12,059 bases of DNA from Hyphomicrobiales bacterium (GCA_026989045.1 JALSJY010000201.1:1-12059), one strand, 5' to 3'; positions 6,333-12,039 are shown, counted from the stretch's first letter. The notes: generated from the sequence alone by a model not told the origin. Program-made: numbers and translations.

Positions 6333-6559
6333 GATTTACTTTCCTTTCGTATAACCCCTTTTATTGTGTGGGGGTTCATCTTCATAGCGATAGATATTGC
6401 AAGAGGAAGATAGCACCTGGACAATTCTAATATTATTTTATGTCTAACAAAAGCAGTTTCCCTTCGTCTTGACATCACTTCATACCACCCAAATCCTGCA
6501 TTTTTTATGATAGGCATAGCTATTTTCTTCAGCTCGGGGTGTGACAAATACCTTTTCAT
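6329..6559 (-). CDS. Small protein resembling the DnaA C-terminal DNA-binding domain
   Basis: 76 aa, overlapping its neighbours by one base (TGATG, upstream) and four bases (ATGA, ssb downstream). Residues about 29-73 fit the helix pattern of DnaA domain IV: SRRRETAFVRHKIILEL matches 'S-R-k-r-e-i-v-x-a-R-q-i-a-m-x-L', followed by LPLAISIAMKMNPHTIKGVI matching 'l-s-x-x-e-I-g-x-x-f-g-x-x-H-T-T-V-x-x-A-I'. The ATPase and other DnaA parts are absent. It could bind DnaA-box-like sites in the phage origin, or compete with host DnaA. The match is distant and by eye; a plain helix-turn-helix protein is the alternative. Confidence 0.55.
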   Translation of the reverse strand: MKRYLSHPELKKIAMPIIKNAGFGWYEVMSRRRETAFVRHKIILELSRCYLPLAISIAMKMNPHTIKGVIRKESKS

Positions 6560-6999
6560 CAGCCACCCCCAGCTTTATTTTTTAACCACGCTTCCCATGG
6601 ATTGTAACCAAGCCATTTTTCTGCAACTAATTCAGCTCTTTGAAAAACTAAATTGTATTGCTCTTGCTCCATATTTTCAAATGCAATGCTATCTGCATTC
6701 ACGCTAATACTGCCATCAATATTATATTGGGCTGTCTTAAATCCTAAATGAATTAAAAAAGCGTCACTAAGATGGCGACTTGTTGGATATTTGGAAATCA
6801 TATCATCATCAAAATTATGAACAGCAAGCGCTAAGCCTGCCCACCAAAGATTTAACTGTTTGTTAGACCGTCTTTGAGTTATTTGAACAAACAAGTCTTT
6901 GCTTTTTGGCAATCCTTCTAGCCTCTCCTCTGAATAAGGGCAGAACGGCACAAGGCAGTTGCTCTCAACTCTCATAATCAATGGTGGTTTTTTACTCAT
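6559..6999 (-). CDS. Conserved phage protein of the recombination operon, unknown function
   Basis: 146 aa from ATG 6999, whose ATGAGTAA overlaps the end of the GapR gene. An alternative start is ATG 7017, which has AGGA seven bases ahead and would add MALALA. I recognise only a pattern seen in phage early operons: SNKQLNLWWAGLALAV, YPTSRHLSDAFLIHLGF, then a Ser/Asp block ADSIAFENMEQEQYN, and a closing helix with WLGYNPWEAW. This loosely recalls the NinB/DUF1367-type recombination accessory proteins, in which the same order (short helix, 'S-I-A-F-x-x-M', C-terminal helix) occurs, but I do not claim membership. Its place between GapR and the DnaA-like gene suggests a DNA-metabolism role. Confidence 0.7.
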   Translation of the reverse strand: MSKKPPLIMRVESNCLVPFCPYSEERLEGLPKSKDLFVQITQRRSNKQLNLWWAGLALAVHNFDDDMISKYPTSRHLSDAFLIHLGFKTAQYNIDGSISVNADSIAFENMEQEQYNLVFQRAELVAEKWLGYNPWEAWLKNKAGGG

Positions 7000-7252
7000 C
7001 GCCAGAGCCAGAGCCATCAATCATTCCTAGCGCAATTAGATAAGAATCAAGGACTGCCTCTTGGTCAAACCTATCAGCTTGGCTCATGGCTCTAATTTTC
7101 ACAACTTGGCGCAATATTTTTGCATCAAAGCCATTGCCCTTAGCCTCGGCATAAACTTCACGAATATCATCACAGATGTTACGCTTATCTTCTTCAAGGC
7201 GTTCAATGCGTTCAACGATTGACTTTAATTGTGTTTCTGGATTGTTTGCCAT
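6992..7252 (-). CDS. gapR: GapR/DUF2312-family nucleoid-associated protein
   Basis: 86 aa, the normal family length. Strong match: QLKSIVERIERLEEDKRNI, then IREVYAEAKGNGFDAKILRQVVKIRAMS, then EAVLDSYLIALGM. In Caulobacter, GapR binds overtwisted, AT-rich DNA ahead of replication and transcription and helps topoisomerases. Both halves are long helices; the Lys/Arg faces line a DNA-encircling clamp. The end (DGSGSGDE) is encoded by GGCTCT repeats. AGGAG lies ahead of ATG 7252. A phage copy next to SSB and the annealase suggests control of supercoiling on replicating phage DNA, or interference with the host's own GapR. It is the clearest host marker here, pointing to Alphaproteobacteria. Confidence 0.92.
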   Translation of the reverse strand: MANNPETQLKSIVERIERLEEDKRNICDDIREVYAEAKGNGFDAKILRQVVKIRAMSQADRFDQEAVLDSYLIALGMIDGSGSGDE

Positions 7253-7282
7253 TTTTTATTCTCCTATTAGATTGTTATTGTT

Positions 7283-8266
7283 TTATTCATAATTTGTAAG
7301 ACTTTCACTACCTCCCATTTCTGGTGGCTCTTCATCGAAAGGTGATGAGCCTTCTTGCTCATCATTAAACTTTGTTTCTTCTGGATAAACATAACCACGA
7401 GTTTCAGTGTCATAATCCATGCCCAATTCAGCGGCTCTATCAACTACCATCTTAGAAATATCCCGCCCTCCTTTTTTAGCCCGATCGAGTATATCATTTA
7501 TTTCACTAGATTTTTCAATCTTTGGCAAAACCTCCTTAAACCATTCAACTTCTGATTTTCTTTCAACTTGCTCTTTTGATAAAGAGTTTAGTTTATCTTT
7601 TATCTTTTTAATAACATTGGCTAAATTAGTTTCAAATTCAGCAGAAGTTGCTACTGGGATTGTTAAATCATTTAGATTGGCAGGGTCTTTCCCAAACGAA
7701 CTTTCAGTTGGTGAAAAAATTAAATGCCGTTCTTTATTATAAATTGAAATTCTAGCGATAACATCGGAATCGGTTAATATTAAGTCTTTACTACCACCTT
7801 GAATTTTAAGCCGCTCTTTGATTTCGTCACCGTCATTTTTTTCGTCCATGTGAGAAATTAGAACAACATCTTTCCCAAAACTATTTAATAACTTTAGAAA
7901 GGCTCTAAACCTAGCGCCAAGCTGACCCCAGCCCTGCTGATTTAAAGTTCCTGAATATGAAAGCTTTTGGTTTTTAGCAATAATATCTAATGCCAAAAAA
8001 TCTAAAGCCTTGCCAACAGTATCAATAATTATTGTGTCAAAATCTATTAAATCGTCTTTTGATATACTAGCAACATCTGCCCAACTATCAACCTGAACAA
8101 CATCTTTCCTGTTGCTGGCTCTATATGAGCCTTTGTCAAAATCTAACAGCAATGGTTTTGATGACGTAAATGCTAAACTCGTTTTTCCAAGCCCAGGTTG
8201 CGAATAGATTGTAAAACAAATATTCTTAATTTCAATTATTTCATCTGCTTTGGTAACTTTTAACAT
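7283..8266 (-). CDS. Sak4-like RecA-core ATPase (AAA_24), single-strand annealase
   Basis: 327 aa. Walker A is SQPGLGKTS (22-30); LLLDFDKGSYRA (39-50) is the usual second strand of this family; Walker B is FDTIIIDTV (76-84). Then come QQGWGQLGARFRAFLKLL and VVLISHMDEKND, a sensor-like strand. These fit the AAA_24 / Sak4 group, remote RecA relatives that phages use for single-strand annealing with a partner SSB. The C-terminal third is charged, with an acidic end (EQEGSSPFDEEPPEMGG). Start ATG 8266 overlaps the previous stop by one base (TAATG) and has AAGGTGAT ahead. ssb is in the same operon. 'AAA family ATPase' is the safe name; annealase activity is inferred from family. Confidence 0.85.
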   Translation of the reverse strand: MLKVTKADEIIEIKNICFTIYSQPGLGKTSLAFTSSKPLLLDFDKGSYRASNRKDVVQVDSWADVASISKDDLIDFDTIIIDTVGKALDFLALDIIAKNQKLSYSGTLNQQGWGQLGARFRAFLKLLNSFGKDVVLISHMDEKNDGDEIKERLKIQGGSKDLILTDSDVIARISIYNKERHLIFSPTESSFGKDPANLNDLTIPVATSAEFETNLANVIKKIKDKLNSLSKEQVERKSEVEWFKEVLPKIEKSSEINDILDRAKKGGRDISKMVVDRAAELGMDYDTETRGYVYPEETKFNDEQEGSSPFDEEPPEMGGSESLTNYE

Positions 8267-9189
8267 TATATCACCTTACTTTCTGCAATAAACTTCACAC
8301 CGTTAATTTCTTTGTTGCCAGTTCTTTCTTCTTCTTTTGCGAGTTGCAATACCAGCGCTTCAAAATCATGCCTGTTTTTTTGCCAGAAGTATTTAACCGC
8401 TAAGTTCAAATCTGTAATTTCAGGGCGATAAGTTGTTCTAATACCAGCGGCTCTACCTCCAGTGTTAACATTAGCCTTTTGCTTGGCTTGACGTTTAGCA
8501 AAATCTTCTGCCTGTTGCACTTGCTCATCTAATTCGTTAGCTTTTTCACGAGCGGCAATGTCGCCAGCGCTTGCTTGTAATTCTGCATTGGCTTTGGCTC
8601 TTAACTCTTCTGCCTCATTTAGTCTATAATTCGAAATATTATGCTTAAACACTCTAAATTTATAGGCGCATACCAGTGGATTATCTGCCCAAAGTGGTTT
8701 TCCTTTGCTGGCATATATTTTATCCCATAATTTAGCATAAGTTTCTTGAGGTGATAGTTCTGAATATTCATCTAAGCCTTCTGCCTGTGCGTCTTTTAAT
8801 GTAATATCTTGCAGTCGCTCGACTTTCACGCCTATAATTTCAAGAGTTATTCTTGATGTCCATTTTGGCATAAATATTGACAGCCCCCACTTAGTGCCTC
8901 TAGCTTCGTCATAAAACCCATTTTTATCACAAATTGCAACGTCTGGCTCTGTTGCACGGTATAGTGGGATTATTAAGCGCTCGCCATCTAATTTGAACGG
9001 TCTGTCTGTTGGAGGCAGTGGATTTTCAACATAATCACTATTACACTCTAATACGAATGCTTCCCGAACCCAAATCAAATCACCAATAGCATATTTAGGC
9101 TTATCACCTTGCCGTCTGGTTTGCGTTTTGCGACCTTCTAACAAGGCTCTAACCATATCGCCTTGAAATATTATTGCGCTATTTTTCAT
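8266..9189 (-). CDS. ASCH-domain phage protein fused to a second phage domain
   Basis: 307 aa; first gene of the leftward operon, with AAGGAG ahead of ATG 9189. Residues 1 to about 183 fit the phage ASCH-type protein: IIFQGDMVRALLEGRKTQTRR, GDLIWVREAF, KWGLSIFMPKWTSRITLEI, VKVERLQDIT, DAQAEGL, TYAKLWDKIYAS and NPLVCAYKFRVF. ASCH domains are thought to bind RNA or modified bases; the phage group's function is not settled. Where such proteins usually stop, this one continues with a coiled-coil Ala/Glu/Lys segment (190-245), then NTGGRAAGIRTTYRPEITDL and a C-terminus ending GVKFIAESKVI, a pattern I know from separate phage proteins in recombination operons. There is no Met after residue 107, so this is one chain. 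Confidence 0.8.
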   Translation of the reverse strand: MKNSAIIFQGDMVRALLEGRKTQTRRQGDKPKYAIGDLIWVREAFVLECNSDYVENPLPPTDRPFKLDGERLIIPLYRATEPDVAICDKNGFYDEARGTKWGLSIFMPKWTSRITLEIIGVKVERLQDITLKDAQAEGLDEYSELSPQETYAKLWDKIYASKGKPLWADNPLVCAYKFRVFKHNISNYRLNEAEELRAKANAELQASAGDIAAREKANELDEQVQQAEDFAKRQAKQKANVNTGGRAAGIRTTYRPEITDLNLAVKYFWQKNRHDFEALVLQLAKEEERTGNKEINGVKFIAESKVI

Positions 9190-9371
9190 TTTCTATTCTC
9201 CTTTGTTAGCGATGCAGTGGCCAGTAAGTCAAAGCGCCCGCCAGCCAGCTAGTTGATATTTAATGCACGAGCGAATACGCACCTCAAAAGTTCATCGTCT
9301 ATCTTTTACTGCATCTTTAGTTTGTTTCCCAGCCCGCACAAACCATAAAGCGTTTCAGTTGTTAAGGTGAC

Positions 9372-9399
9372 ATTACATCTAATAAAAGCACTTGTCAAG
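9372..9399 (-). promoter_or_regulatory. Leftward sigma-70-like promoter of the recombination operon
   Basis: On the minus strand TTGACA (9399-9394), a 16-base spacer, then TGTAAT (9377-9372). The -35 is perfect consensus and the -10 differs at one place. Start would be near 9365, leaving a leader of about 175 bases before ATG 9189. Confidence 0.62.
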
Positions 9400-9419
9400 A
9401 CGCAAAATACGTGTATAAT
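9392..9419 (+). promoter_or_regulatory. Rightward sigma-70-like promoter of the repeat-protein operon
   Basis: TTGTCA (9392-9397), a 16-base spacer, then perfect TATAAT (9414-9419). Start would be near 9426, giving a leader of about 25 bases with GAAAGGG (9438-9444) six bases before ATG 9451. Its -35 overlaps the leftward -35 in the palindrome CTTGTCAAG (9391-9399). Confidence 0.72.
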
Positions 9420-9423
9420 GCAC
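9411..9423. promoter_or_regulatory. Candidate operator over the rightward -10
   Basis: GTGTATAATGCAC is an imperfect palindrome (GTG.AT.AT.CAC) covering the -10 hexamer. A repressor bound here would block the rightward promoter. The ribbon-helix-helix protein at 10160 is a possible binder. Short, so chance is possible. Confidence 0.28.
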
Positions 9424-9450
9424 TTATGTTAAAATGAGAAAGGGTAAATT

Positions 9451-10158
9451 ATGACAAACAGTAACACAGGCAACAGTAACACAGGCTATTTCAACGCAGG
9501 CAACAGTAACACAGGCTATTTCAACGCAGGCAACAGTAACACAGGCAACAGTAACACAGGCGACTGGAACGCAGGCGACTGGAACGCAGGCGATAAGAAC
9601 GCAGGCAACAGTAACACAGGCAACAGTAACACAGGCGACTGGAACGCAGGCAACAGTAACACAGGCAACAGTAACACAGGCGACTGGAACGCAGGCGACT
9701 GGAACACAGGCGATAAGAACGTAGGCTATTTCAACGCAGGCAACAGTAACACAGGCGATAAGAACGCAGGCAACAGTAACACAGGCAACAGTAACACAGG
9801 CGACTGGAACGCAGGCGACTGGAACGCAGGCTATTTCAACACAGCAAGCCCAAAAACTATTAACTGCTTTAATAGTGAATGCGATGTCGATATTTGGAAT
9901 GAGGCAAAAAAGCCAGATTGGATTTTTCAGGTATACCCAACAAGTTGGATTCGAGAGAGAGAAATGAACGATGAAGAAAAGACAGCCAACCCCAAATTTT
10001 ATATTTGTGGTGGCTATCTAAAAAAGAACAACATGAAGGAGGAGTGGAAAAAGGCATTTGCCAGTGCGTCTAAAGAAGATATTGAACTGGTAAGAAGGCT
10101 CCCAAACTTTGATCCACGAATATTTGAGGAAATTACAGGATTAAATCTAGGAGAATAA
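9451..10158 (+). CDS. Pentapeptide-like repeat protein with conserved C-terminal domain
   Basis: 235 aa, first gene behind the rightward promoter. Residues 3-132 are 26 consecutive five-residue modules of type x-x-N-[TA]-G, from four words only: NSNTG (12), DWNAG/DWNTG (7), YFNAG (4, the last ending NTA), DKNAG/DKNVG (3). The N-x-G spacing fits the Pentapeptide_2 kind, expected to wind into a solenoid beta-helix. Residues 133-235 form a separate acidic domain: KPDWIFQVYPTSWI, REMNDEEKTANPKFYICGGY, KEEWKKAFASASKEDIELV, LPNFDPRIFEEITGL. That repeat-plus-domain pairing occurs in other phages, with no known function to my knowledge. DNA mimicry, as in Qnr or MfpA, is possible, but those use the A(D/N)Lxx motif and this does not. 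Confidence 0.85.
   Translation: MTNSNTGNSNTGYFNAGNSNTGYFNAGNSNTGNSNTGDWNAGDWNAGDKNAGNSNTGNSNTGDWNAGNSNTGNSNTGDWNAGDWNTGDKNVGYFNAGNSNTGDKNAGNSNTGNSNTGDWNAGDWNAGYFNTASPKTINCFNSECDVDIWNEAKKPDWIFQVYPTSWIREREMNDEEKTANPKFYICGGYLKKNNMKEEWKKAFASASKEDIELVRRLPNFDPRIFEEITGLNLGE
9457..9846 (+). repeat. Array of 26 in-frame 15-bp coding modules
   Basis: All 26 units are exactly 15 bases with no interruption. In module order (S=NSNTG, Y=YFNAG, W=DWN, K=DKN): SSYSYSSWWK, then SSWSSWWKY, then SKSSWWY. All twelve S units are identical in DNA (AACAGTAACACAGGC); W always uses GAC for Asp and K always GAT. Only four units differ from their word: one W with ACA, one K with GTA, the last Y with ACA and GCA (so three variant units plus the array edge). 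The block SSWWK occurs twice and SSWWY once. Confidence 0.93.
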
Positions 10159-10159
10159 T

Positions 10160-10312
10160 ATGATTAAAAAAAATGAGGCATGGTTAAGCGTGCCACTAAA
10201 AAAATTTATTCATGAAAAAATAGATAAAGAAGCAGAAAAAAGCGGGCGCTCAAAAGCAAAGGAAGTGCCTGTTTTATTAAAGGAAGCTCTTGAGGCTCGC
10301 AGTGGTAAATAA
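10160..10312 (+). CDS. 50-aa ribbon-helix-helix (Arc/CopG-like) protein
   Basis: ATG 10160 lies one base after the repeat gene's stop, with TAGGAG ahead. The pattern fits a ribbon-helix-helix monomer: a short strand AWLSVPLKKFI, a helix HEKIDKEAEKSG, the turn RSKAKEV, and a second helix VLLKEALEARSG. Such proteins dimerise and set the strand in the DNA major groove, often repressing their own operon. Here it may act on the control region at 9372-9423. Its last codons carry the RusA ribosome site and start. A toxin-antitoxin antitoxin is less likely, as no toxin follows. Confidence 0.6.
   Translation: MIKKNEAWLSVPLKKFIHEKIDKEAEKSGRSKAKEVPVLLKEALEARSGK
10292..10295 (+). promoter_or_regulatory. 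Ribosome binding site fixing the rusA start
   Basis: GAGG, six bases before GTG 10302. It supports that start over the TTG at 10290. Confidence 0.5.
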
Positions 10313-10640
10313 ACTCACACTCCCATTCCCGCCAAAATCCTTGAACCCTAACGCCAGAGTTCATTTCAGAGAAAAGGCTAGGATTGTTAAGATTTGCCGC
10401 AATGACGCTCATTTAAGCGCACGTGCTGCTAAGTTGAAATATTCTGGAACAGGGGTGCTAACGATTGTATTCCACCCTCCTGATAAGCGCAAGCGGGATA
10501 TTGACAACCAACTGGCTAGCGTAAAGGCTTATATCGATGGTATTTGTGATTATCTGAAAATAGACGACAGCGACTTCACTTGCATTTGTATTAAGCGTGG
10601 TGAGGTGGTTAAAGGTGGTAAGGTGGTGTTCAGTGTATAA
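10302..10640 (+). CDS. rusA: RusA-family Holliday junction resolvase
   Basis: 112 aa from GTG 10302, overlapping the previous gene by 11 bases. It starts with the usual strand KLTLPFPPKSLNPNAR, continues with VLTIVFHPPDKRKRDIDN and ends with a helix and strand. The acidic motif KRDIDN (two Asp two apart) and a further Asp in KIDDSDF correspond to the metal-binding Asp70, Asp72 and Asp91 of E. coli RusA, and the Lys/Arg run before them binds the junction. RusA dimers cut four-way junctions. It should finish recombination begun by the leftward operon's annealase and SSB. Confidence 0.92.
   Translation: MVNKLTLPFPPKSLNPNARVHFREKARIVKICRNDAHLSARAAKLKYSGTGVLTIVFHPPDKRKRDIDNQLASVKAYIDGICDYLKIDDSDFTCICIKRGEVVKGGKVVFSV
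10620..10626 (+). promoter_or_regulatory. Ribosome binding site fixing the methyltransferase start
   Basis: AAGGTGG, six bases before GTG 10633. The frame is open from 10597, but upstream codons give a Trp/Val/Arg-rich run made by reading rusA out of frame. Confidence 0.6.
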
Positions 10641-11397
10641 ACGCAAAGAAATAATAGGGGATTGCACGCTTTATCTAGGCGATAGTATGAAAATACTACC
10701 AACGCTTGAGCAAGTCGATTGCGTTGTGACAGACCCTCCTTATAAATTGACTTCAGGAGGTAAAAATAAAGATAAAACTAAAACTATGGGGGGAAAATAT
10801 CTTAGTAAAAATTACAATAATAAAGGTGATATTATTAAGTGCGATATTAAATGGGCTGATTTCATGCCTCTTTCGTTTAATGTTTTACGTGACGGTCATG
10901 CTTATATTATGTCAAACGATAAGCAGCTTAGAAATTTATTGAATAGCGCAAATGACGCTGGGTTTAGTTTCCATAATCTTTTGACTTGGAATAAGAGAAA
11001 CAAGATTCCAAACAGATGGTATATGAAACAAACTGAATTTATAGGGTTTTTCTATAAAGGGGAAGCTAAATATATAAATGATTGCGGCGATGGTAATTTA
11101 TTAAAAATTGCTAATGTAACTGATAGCAAATGGGTTATTAGAAATGATAAGCAATCTGAGCGCAATGGTCGCCCTCACCCAACAGAAAAGCCAGTAGAGT
11201 TAATGGCTCATTTAATTGGCAATAGCACAAAGCAAGGTAAAACTGTTATTGATCCATTCATGGGCGTTGGCTCAACAGGTGTTGCTTGCGTCAAGTTAAA
11301 CCGTAAATTCATAGGCGTGGAGATTGATGAGGATTATTTCAATATCGCATGCGAGAGAATAGAGCAAGCATCACGCCAAAAAGATTTATTCAGATAA
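10633..11397 (+). CDS. DNA methyltransferase, N6_N4_Mtase family, beta class
   Basis: 254 aa from GTG 10633, overlapping the rusA end by eight bases (GTGTATAA). Catalytic motif IV is TDPPYKL (33-39); DPPY favours adenine-N6 over cytosine-N4 methylation. AdoMet motif I is DPFMGVGSTG (207-216), near the C-terminus, preceded by RPHPTEKPVELM and followed by RKFIGVEIDEDYF. Motif IV before motif I is the beta-class order, as in CcrM and HinfI. The part between (about 45-180) holds the target-recognition region (WNKRNKIPNRWYMKQTEFIG). No restriction endonuclease lies beside it, so it is an orphan enzyme that may protect phage DNA from host restriction or shift gene control. Target site cannot be read from sequence. 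Confidence 0.93.
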   Translation: MYKRKEIIGDCTLYLGDSMKILPTLEQVDCVVTDPPYKLTSGGKNKDKTKTMGGKYLSKNYNNKGDIIKCDIKWADFMPLSFNVLRDGHAYIMSNDKQLRNLLNSANDAGFSFHNLLTWNKRNKIPNRWYMKQTEFIGFFYKGEAKYINDCGDGNLLKIANVTDSKWVIRNDKQSERNGRPHPTEKPVELMAHLIGNSTKQGKTVIDPFMGVGSTGVACVKLNRKFIGVEIDEDYFNIACERIEQASRQKDLFR

Positions 11398-11411
11398 TAC
11401 AGGAGATTAAC

Positions 11412-11558
11412 ATGAATATCTTCAAAAGAATATTCAGACCTAAAATTGAGGTCGTAACATTCACTAAGAAGCAAATAAATGAGCGTGAACTCATTAACAA
11501 AAAATGCGCTCAACTAGCCTCTGAAATTGGCTATAAGTGGAGTGAAAAATGGGGATAA
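11412..11558 (+). CDS. 48-aa basic protein, unknown
   Basis: ATG 11412 with a strong ribosome site AGGAG (11401-11405), six bases ahead. The frame is open from 11349 but that part overlaps the methyltransferase. The peptide is basic (MNIFKRIFRPKIEVV, then KKQINERELINKKCAQLA) with one Cys and no membrane segment. Not recognised. It overlaps the next gene by ten bases. Confidence 0.58.
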   Translation: MNIFKRIFRPKIEVVTFTKKQINERELINKKCAQLASEIGYKWSEKWG

Positions 11559-11926
11559 GAATAGATAAAACTAAAAATTTATACGATCCTAGCCTTATTA
11601 TAGCAACAGCTTCAAAATACGAATGCAAGCAAGCTGGCTGCCAGTCACAGCAAGAACGCAGGGGTCTTTGCGAAATGCATTATATAAAAAATTACGGGCT
11701 TTCAGTCGGCGCGGCTAAAAGAACACCTCAACTGCTTTTAGAGGGCAAAAAAAAGATGGCAGTTAAAAAGTTAACAGAAGAAGAAGTTTTTGAGATTAGG
11801 GTTAAATTAAAATCACCAATGCTAACACAAAGGAAAATAGCAAAACAATATGGAGTAGCAGCTTCAACAATCGCACATATAAGCACTGGCAGAATTTGGG
11901 GTGATTTGCAATGCTCAGACAAATAA
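11549..11926 (+). CDS. Zinc-finger plus helix-turn-helix protein
   Basis: 125 aa from ATG 11549, with AGTGGAG ahead inside the previous gene. Residues 26-44 form a treble-clef-like zinc site, Cys26-x4-Cys31-x9-Cys41-x2-His44, with GLCEMHY, as seen at the start of many phage HNH-type proteins. Residues 75-115 form a helix-turn-helix: LTEEEVFEIRVKL, TQRKIAKQYGVAASTIAHI, STGRIW. The HNH nuclease core usually found between or after such parts is absent. I infer a DNA-binding regulator or the remains of a homing-type nuclease. The two domains meet at a run of eight A and an in-frame Met70 with its own ribosome site. Confidence 0.72.
   Translation: MGIRIDKTKNLYDPSLIIATASKYECKQAGCQSQQERRGLCEMHYIKNYGLSVGAAKRTPQLLLEGKKKMAVKKLTEEEVFEIRVKLKSPMLTQRKIAKQYGVAASTIAHISTGRIWGDLQCSDK
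11748..11758 (+). other. Slippery A-run and internal start between zinc finger and HTH
   Basis: Eight A (11747-11754) then G give in-frame codons AAA AAA AAG, which includes A-AAA-AAG. A -1 shift would read DGS and stop at 11764-11766, giving the zinc finger alone. GAGGG (11741-11745) lies ten bases before in-frame ATG 11756, which could start an HTH-only protein of 56 aa. Confidence 0.32.
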
Positions 11927-11952
11927 AAACATGAACATTAAGTAGATAAACA

Positions 11953-12039
11953 ATGACTAATATATCGCAACTGTTTTCAAAGCCAGCCACATCAATAATT
12001 CTGTTTCAGTTTTTAATTATTGTTCTGTTGGTTTGGTAA
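11953..12039 (+). CDS. 28-aa one-helix membrane microprotein
   Basis: ATG 11953, stop TAA 12037-12039. Polar start (MTNISQLFSKPATS) then one hydrophobic helix (IILFQFLIIVLLVW). The ribosome site is weak (AGTAGA). It resembles the micro-ORF at 5260 in size and layout but not in sequence. Not recognised. Confidence 0.4.
   Translation: MTNISQLFSKPATSIILFQFLIIVLLVW

Larger units (their letters stand above)
9190..9450. promoter_or_regulatory. Divergent control region between the two early operons
   Basis: 261 bases without an assigned gene. Bases 9372-9419 hold two overlapping divergent promoters (separate entries). Bases 9190 to about 9365 form a long leader of the leftward transcript, containing a GC-rich patch (about 9228-9251, GCGCCCGCCAGCCAGC) unlike its surroundings and only tiny possible ORFs: MVCAGWETN and a 17-codon GTG frame on the minus strand. 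No recognised riboswitch or hairpin terminator was found by eye. Confidence 0.7.

Noticed and set aside
7419..7742. Plus-strand 107-aa ORF over the Sak4-like gene
   Set aside because: Antisense shadow without ribosome site or recognisable pattern.
9213..9257. Plus-strand 14-codon ORF (MQWPVSQSARQPAS) in the control region
   Set aside because: No ribosome site, upstream of the rightward promoter, so not transcribed from it.
9516..9707. Minus-strand Leu/Pro-rich ORF inside the repeats
   Set aside because: It only mirrors the 15-bp coding repeats; no ribosome site and no C-terminal domain.
9457..9846. Repeat array as a CRISPR or iteron set
   Set aside because: Units are 15 bases, contiguous, strictly in frame and without unique spacers; it is a coding repeat.
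9451..10158. Qnr/MfpA-type gyrase-protecting DNA mimic
   Set aside because: Modules are x-x-N-x-G, not A(D/N)Lxx, so family membership is not supported; kept only as a loose analogy.
10160..10312. Antitoxin of a toxin-antitoxin pair
   Set aside because: The fold fits, but the next gene is RusA, and no toxin-like gene is adjacent.
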